From the NCBI GenBank assembly GCA_003448685.1, contig DLXW01000274.1, forward strand, positions 4,755 to 16,840: a DNA stretch of 12,086 bases, in the 5' to 3' direction. Source of the DNA: Cyanothece sp. UBA12306. Lineage in GTDB: Bacteria; Cyanobacteriota; Cyanobacteriia; Cyanobacteriales; Microcystaceae. Positions 8,302-12,086 of the stretch are shown here, one piece after another (position 1 is the stretch's first letter; every line of letters starts with the position of its first letter). The translations under genes and the position numbers were made by a program. Under the pieces are notes generated by a model. That model saw only the letters and a program-made list of their open reading frames with translations, did no database searches and had not been told where the DNA came from.

Positions 8302-10548
8302 ATGACAGTAAGCAACCAAATAATTCTCAATCAAAATATTATCACTTCCGATGTTTTTCAAGTCTTTTTATTTGACGAAGATGGTCAAAATGTCTTAGGA
8401 ATTGATGAAGGAAACCTCAAACAGAGTTTAACCATTGAGCTTGTTAATACCTCTGGGAAAAACATTGAATTACAAACTATTAGTGACGAAATTAGCAGTA
8501 ATAATTATCATTTTTGTTTCTTATTTCGTCCTGGAACTATTTTACCTGATAGTTTAAATGAAATTACTTTAAAACAAAGCACAGAAGGCTGGAAATTACA
8601 ACAACAAGATCACACCTTTTATTGTTTATTAACCGCCAATGCTTCTCAAAATAGAACCATTGCACCAGGAGCCAAAATCACCTTAACCCTAGAAAATATT
8701 AGTGCAGCACCAGAAGGGGGTTCTCGCGGTACAAGAGTCCAAATAAAATACAATTATCTGAACTATCAAGGATCAAACGAAGACTTAAGCGGTAACCGTT
8801 TACAGTATCTCAATATTGTTAATCAAAGAGGTAAAAAAACTGTTCCCCTTCACGTCAGTTGTTTAGGATCAAATACCATTCTTAATGATGGAACTGAGAA
8901 CGAATTAACCCTCAGCATTAGCTATTTATATAATGGTCGTTTACCTTTAAAAATTGCCTCTGAACAAGATATTCAAGAAACCTTAACTAACCTCAATTTA
9001 ACAGAGAATTTAAAGCTAACTTCCTTAGAAGAAATGACCGAAATCAATGGAGAAACTAGTATTATGTCTCTCCATGAAATGAAGGAAATGAGTCAAGAAA
9101 AATTAGACAGTATGATTGGTAATTTATTAGTAGTCACCGCAGATAAAAATAAACCAGTTGAAGGTAATTTAAAGTTAAAAGGTATCAAGGAAGGTTTCCT
9201 TGATCAAGCCACAAGATTAAGTATTTCTTTTGATGTTGCTCAGGAGAATAATGACGCTGCAAACTGGGCATTAATTGAAGCTAATAATGCTGATGATGTT
9301 AACATTTCTATCATGGCAGGTCAAGATCATTGGTTATTTGATGGTCGTCATGATCTGGGTTTAACACCTCAATGGCATTTTATCTGTAAAAATGCCTGGC
9401 AAGCTGTTGAAGCAAAAGAAATTTTAAGGCTGAAAATTAGTAATTTCAAAACCTTACTCAAAGCTGGATTTGCTAACCTTTATGTACGTTATGAAAATGT
9501 GCCTGGATATTGGGATGGACAAATTATAGTTCCTATTCATAAAGGGCCTTTAGTCTATCGAGAAATGACAAATGAAATTGGCAGTGTCGGTATTGGAACT
9601 GATGAACCTAAAGCCAAATTACATATTAAACAAAAAGAAGATAATCATGCTGCAATTTTTGAGGGAGGAAATGTAGGAATTGGAACGACAACCCCCGAAG
9701 CTACTCTACATCTTAATATTAATAATAGTCAATCAGAAGATAGTATTTTATTAGGCAATACTGATAGTAAAGGTTTGAGATTACGAGATACCGGAGGAGC
9801 AGTTGATATAGAAAGTTTAGGCGTTCCTTTATACATTAATAACAGTGGTCAAAATACCTTAATTAATTCCGAAAATGCTGGAAATGTTGGTATTGGAACC
9901 ACTGATCCAGGTGATAATAAACTAAAAATACAAGGAAAAACAGAGATTGCAGGTAATCTATCAGTTACTAATGGGTTAGTGGGTATTGGTTCTGCAAACT
10001 TGTCTAAAGAACCTTTAGTCATTCGAGCAAGAGAAAGACAAGAAAGTTTAATTGCTTTTGAGGATCCCCAAGGGAGAAAAAAATGGCACATTGAACAAAA
10101 TTATGGTGGAAATAAACCAGGATTAAATTTTGTTGAAACTGGGGTAAAAGATTTTCGATTATTTATTGGAAAAGGGGGAAATGTTGGTATTGGAACAGGA
10201 AACCCTAGTGATAAACTACATATAAAAGGAAGTTTAAGAGTTGATGGCAACTTGAAAATTCAAGGAACGGAACCCATCATTATTCGTAGATATAACAATT
10301 TAGGAGATAGTATTAATTATAATACCAATTGTTCTGCAAGTACCTATACTGCTGCGATCATCGGTTTTCGCGCGCTAAATGGAGATATTAAAGAAAATGA
10401 TACAGGAAATATTATTCAAGTCTATATGTATATTAACAGTGGGATATGGTATATTCGTGCTGATTTTCGTACCCACAAAAATAACGAAACCTGGTACGTT
10501 GATGTCATGTTTATCCGCAATGAATTAGTCAAGAGAATTGGTTACTAA
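8302..10548 (+). CDS. tail-fibre-like / adhesin-like protein with VGIGT repeats (748 aa)
   Basis: Likely an elongated, possibly trimeric fibre protein. It has a good ribosome-binding site (AGGAG at 8289-8293, eight bases before the ATG). Residues 1-420 look like beta-sandwich domains and include an apparent duplication: ITLTLENISA....IKYNYLNYQG (126-157) resembles LRLKISNFKT....VRYENVPGYWDG (375-405). Residues 428-643 carry five repeats of the pattern VGIGT-x2-P-x-KLHI, the last degenerate-free copy at 627-642. These are typical of the shaft regions of bacterial and phage fibre proteins. A cap domain follows (about 655-748; RRYNNLGDSINYNT, GNIIQVYMYINSGIWYIRAD). The S74 intramolecular chaperone often found after such repeats is not visible. 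There is no signal peptide, YadA anchor, LPXTG motif or transmembrane helix, so export by Sec is unlikely; either it stays inside the cell, is released by lysis, or belongs to an injection particle. It follows the 53-aa gene by 43 bp. Confidence 0.8.
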   Translation: MTVSNQIILNQNIITSDVFQVFLFDEDGQNVLGIDEGNLKQSLTIELVNTSGKNIELQTISDEISSNNYHFCFLFRPGTILPDSLNEITLKQSTEGWKLQQQDHTFYCLLTANASQNRTIAPGAKITLTLENISAAPEGGSRGTRVQIKYNYLNYQGSNEDLSGNRLQYLNIVNQRGKKTVPLHVSCLGSNTILNDGTENELTLSISYLYNGRLPLKIASEQDIQETLTNLNLTENLKLTSLEEMTEINGETSIMSLHEMKEMSQEKLDSMIGNLLVVTADKNKPVEGNLKLKGIKEGFLDQATRLSISFDVAQENNDAANWALIEANNADDVNISIMAGQDHWLFDGRHDLGLTPQWHFICKNAWQAVEAKEILRLKISNFKTLLKAGFANLYVRYENVPGYWDGQIIVPIHKGPLVYREMTNEIGSVGIGTDEPKAKLHIKQKEDNHAAIFEGGNVGIGTTTPEATLHLNINNSQSEDSILLGNTDSKGLRLRDTGGAVDIESLGVPLYINNSGQNTLINSENAGNVGIGTTDPGDNKLKIQGKTEIAGNLSVTNGLVGIGSANLSKEPLVIRARERQESLIAFEDPQGRKKWHIEQNYGGNKPGLNFVETGVKDFRLFIGKGGNVGIGTGNPSDKLHIKGSLRVDGNLKIQGTEPIIIRRYNNLGDSINYNTNCSASTYTAAIIGFRALNGDIKENDTGNIIQVYMYINSGIWYIRADFRTHKNNETWYVDVMFIRNELVKRIGY
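9583..10227 (+). repeat. five VGIGT-type shaft repeats inside the fibre-like gene
   Basis: Units begin at 9583 (SVGIGTDEPKAKLHIK), 9670 (NVGIGTTTPEATLHLN), 9883 (NVGIGTTDPGDNKLKIQ), 9976 (LVGIGSANLSKEPLVIR, degenerate) and 10180 (NVGIGTGNPSDKLHIKG). Spacing is irregular (87 to 213 bases), because linkers of different kinds sit between units, so this is a protein-level repeat. The DNA core GGAAATGTTGGTATTGGAAC is identical at two of the sites (around 9880 and 10177) and could support recombination between units. Confidence 0.85.
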
Positions 10549-10576
10549 AAGTAGTCCCAAGCAAGTAAATTGTATT

Positions 10577-10581
10577 AGGAG
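10577..10581 (+). promoter_or_regulatory. ribosome-binding site that fixes the uma2-like start
   Basis: AGGAG lies seven bases before the ATG at 10589, in an otherwise AT-rich stretch. It decides against the longer in-frame TTG start at 10538, which would overlap the end of the fibre-like gene by 11 bases and has no such site. Confidence 0.75.
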
Positions 10582-10588
10582 AATTAAG

Positions 10589-11176
10589 ATGATTATTGAA
10601 ACCCAAAAACAACATTATACCTCCGAAGAATATTTAATATTAGAGGAACAAGCAACAGAAAAACATGAATATCGAGACGGAGAAATTGTACTCATGACAG
10701 GAGGAACCACTAATCATAATCAAATTGCAGGTAATTTTTGTCGCAAATTTCCCTTAACAATTAAGGATCAGGATTATTATATCTATATCAATGATGTTCG
10801 CTTATGGATACCTCAATATCGTGTCTATACCTATCCTGATGTAATGGTAATTAAAGGAAAACCAATTTATGAAGTAACGGGTACAATAAACGTAACGAAT
10901 CCTTTAATTATTGTTGAAATTCTTTCCAAATCGACACAAGATTATGATCGAACAGATAAGTTAACTTATTATCGTTCTATTCCTGAATTTAAAGAATATA
11001 TTTTAATAGATCAATATCGTTTTTATGTGGCTCAATATGTTAAGCAAGAGGATAAAAAATGGCTTTTTAATGATTATCAAGGAGAAGAAGCTATTTTAAA
11101 ATTGGCTTCAGATGAGTTTGAAATTGCGTTACAAGATTTGTATGCAAGAGTTGATTTTGAGTTAGATGGAGGGTGA
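10589..11176 (+). CDS. Uma2 family (DUF820) PD-(D/E)XK endonuclease
   Basis: Putative restriction-endonuclease-fold protein of the Uma2 family, which is greatly expanded in cyanobacteria; physiological roles are mostly unknown and a link to mobile elements or DNA processing is only suspected. Seen in 195 aa: the N-terminal YTSEEYLILEE helix (10-20), the HEYRDGEIVLMTGGT strand pair (26-40), TNHNQIAGNF (41-50), the first catalytic aspartate in YPDVMVIKG (D84), the second acidic residue in IIVEILSKST (E110), and DKLTYYRSIPEFKEYILID (123-141). The full-length core is present with no obvious loss of a key residue. It starts 40 bp after the fibre-like gene with its own ribosome-binding site. Co-transcription with that gene is possible because no terminator is seen between them, but a functional link is not implied. 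Confidence 0.9.
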   Translation: MIIETQKQHYTSEEYLILEEQATEKHEYRDGEIVLMTGGTTNHNQIAGNFCRKFPLTIKDQDYYIYINDVRLWIPQYRVYTYPDVMVIKGKPIYEVTGTINVTNPLIIVEILSKSTQDYDRTDKLTYYRSIPEFKEYILIDQYRFYVAQYVKQEDKKWLFNDYQGEEAILKLASDEFEIALQDLYARVDFELDGG

Positions 11177-11199
11177 TTCTACAACAGGGAAAACAATTA

Positions 11200-11218
11200 A
11201 ATAATTACACTAATTATT
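11200..11218. repeat. AT-only inverted repeat between the two nuclease genes
   Basis: AATAATTA-CAC-TAATTATT is a perfect 8-bp inverted repeat with a three-base loop, lying in the 54-bp gap after the Uma2 gene. It has no G or C in the stem and no T-run after it, so it is unlikely to be a strong terminator. It could be a weak hairpin, a protein site or chance in AT-rich DNA. Confidence 0.35.
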
Positions 11219-11230
11219 CCAGTTAAGTCT

Positions 11231-11899
11231 ATGATTCAAACTTACCCAATTTCTAAAACCATAACAACATTAGCTGATCTTGAACAAAGATTTAATTTGT
11301 CTCCCACTAATAATGAGCAATTTTTTCGTGAATGGCAAGAAAATTTACCTAAATTAACTTCTCAAGAAAAAGAAAATTTAGACCAAATAAAAAGACGATT
11401 TGAACGTCATAGAAAACAAAATTCTTTAGCAGAAGGAGTTATTAATCAATTACTTATTTCTCCTTTATTAACATTAGCTGGTTTATATGATGATCCTTTT
11501 TATCTTACTACTGAAGCAAGTGTTGAACTAGAAGTAGAAGAAAAAAAAGAAATTTTGCGCGGCAGAATTGACACTTTAATTATTTCTCAACAGCTTTGGA
11601 TTTTAATCATTGAATCTAAATCTACTATTGCTTTTACGGTTGCTTTACCACAAATAATGACATATATGTTAGCCAATCCTAACCCTGAAATTCCTGTCTA
11701 TGGTTTAATTGGGAATGGGGATGAATTTATGTTTATTAAAATGTCAACTTCAGGGGTTCCTCAGTATGATTTGTCTAATATTTATTCCTTACTTTTACCG
11801 CACAAAAATCAGTTATATGATGTTTGTCGTATTCTTAAGCAAATTGCAAATATAATGGCTATAAATTTGAAAGATAAGCCAACAAAAACAATTAATTAA
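11231..11899 (+). CDS. PD-(D/E)XK nuclease-like protein, RecB/type I R-subunit-like
   Basis: Small nuclease-fold protein of 222 aa. Seen in order: an N-terminal helical region (1-65); the helix AEGVINQLLISPLL with E69; a strand GRIDTLI with D114; IIESKST with the E128-x-K130 pair; and QIMTYML with Q141-x3-Y145, the QxxxY motif of RecB-type and type I R-subunit nuclease domains. The catalytic set E-D-ExK-QxxxY looks intact. It resembles the N-terminal nuclease domain of type I restriction R subunits, but the helicase/translocase part is absent and no hsdM or hsdS gene is near. Stand-alone proteins of this kind are, to my knowledge, common hypothetical proteins in cyanobacteria, so it is not a complete restriction system. 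The ATG at 11231 has no evident Shine-Dalgarno sequence. It ends 28 bp before the nucleotidyltransferase gene and may be co-transcribed with it. Confidence 0.8.
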   Translation: MIQTYPISKTITTLADLEQRFNLSPTNNEQFFREWQENLPKLTSQEKENLDQIKRRFERHRKQNSLAEGVINQLLISPLLTLAGLYDDPFYLTTEASVELEVEEKKEILRGRIDTLIISQQLWILIIESKSTIAFTVALPQIMTYMLANPNPEIPVYGLIGNGDEFMFIKMSTSGVPQYDLSNIYSLLLPHKNQLYDVCRILKQIANIMAINLKDKPTKTIN

Positions 11900-11927
11900 G
11901 ATTACTATCGAAAAGGATTATTAACTG

Positions 11928-12086
11928 ATGCCAGTAACTATTATCAATGAAAAACTACAAACAATCCTCACTCAACTGAAACTTCAATTAGAAACCTATT
12001 ACGGTGATCATCTTCAACGATTAATTCTGTTTGGTTCTCAAGCGAGGGGAGATGCAGGTCCTGACTCTGATATTGATATTTTAGAT
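11928..12086 (+). CDS. MNT-type nucleotidyltransferase, 5' part only
   Basis: The first 53 codons of a gene that runs off the right edge. The end of the readable part is LILFGSQARGDAGPDSDIDI, carrying the nucleotidyltransferase signature GSxARG-x5-SDxD that binds the metal and nucleotide. AGGA (11914-11917) lies ten bases before the ATG. Small proteins of this type are usually the antitoxin half of MNT-HEPN toxin-antitoxin pairs, in which the transferase AMPylates the HEPN RNase. The HEPN gene would be expected immediately adjacent; upstream there is only the nuclease-like gene, so if present it should lie downstream, outside the window. Confidence 0.88.
   Translation, partial: MPVTIINEKLQTILTQLKLQLETYYGDHLQRLILFGSQARGDAGPDSDIDILD

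Noticed and set aside
9583..10227. Repeats as a possible CRISPR or tandem DNA array
   Set aside because: The spacing is irregular and the repeats are in frame inside a coding gene; they encode the VGIGT shaft units.
3975..10548. Calling the module a prophage or contractile injection system
   Set aside because: No capsid, portal, terminase, sheath, tube, baseplate, integrase or attachment repeats are visible; only fibre-like and small phage-like proteins support the idea.
10538..10588. TTG-initiated extension of the Uma2 protein overlapping the fibre-like gene
   Set aside because: The AGGAG at 10577-10581 with ideal spacing supports the ATG at 10589, and MIIETQ...YTSEEYL is a normal Uma2 N-terminus.

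Overview
The window comes from a cyanobacterium. The clearest evidence is a psb27 gene (photosystem II assembly lipoprotein), supported by six copies of the cyanobacterial HIP1 octamer GCGATCGC, an AT-rich base composition and a Uma2 (DUF820) nuclease gene of the kind that is multiplied in cyanobacteria. A unicellular, Crocosphaera/Cyanothece-like lineage would fit, but that is an impression and not a measurement.

Left part (1-3888), core genome. On the minus strand are a Ppx/GppA exopolyphosphatase and, upstream of it, a SulP anion transporter with a C-terminal STAS domain. Divergent to these, on the plus strand, is psb27, which ends at a strong intrinsic terminator (3905-3935). The 169 bp between the transporter and psb27 must hold both promoters.

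Middle part (3975-10548), accessory module. Three co-directional genes are separated by 45 and 43 bp: a 1358-residue protein of no function I can name, a 53-residue helical protein that resembles small proteins I remember from tailed phages, and a 748-residue fibre-like protein with five VGIGT-type repeats and a compact C-terminal cap. None of the three has a visible signal peptide or transmembrane helix. No capsid, sheath, tube, baseplate, portal or terminase gene is present here. The best guess is a fibre or adhesin module of phage-tail or contractile-injection character, or a stand-alone cytoplasmic fibre system. This is the part of the window most likely to be undescribed.

Right part (10589-12086), nuclease and toxin-antitoxin-like genes. 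A Uma2-family PD-(D/E)XK protein is followed by a second, RecB/type I R-like PD-(D/E)XK protein with a QxxxY motif, and by the start of an MNT-type nucleotidyltransferase that runs off the window. HIP1 octamers occur up to 7649 and are absent afterwards, which hints that the right third has a different history. Several start codons are set here later than the longest open frame would allow: psb27 at 3484, the 1358-residue protein at 3975, uma2 at 10589, and probably ppx at 1726.
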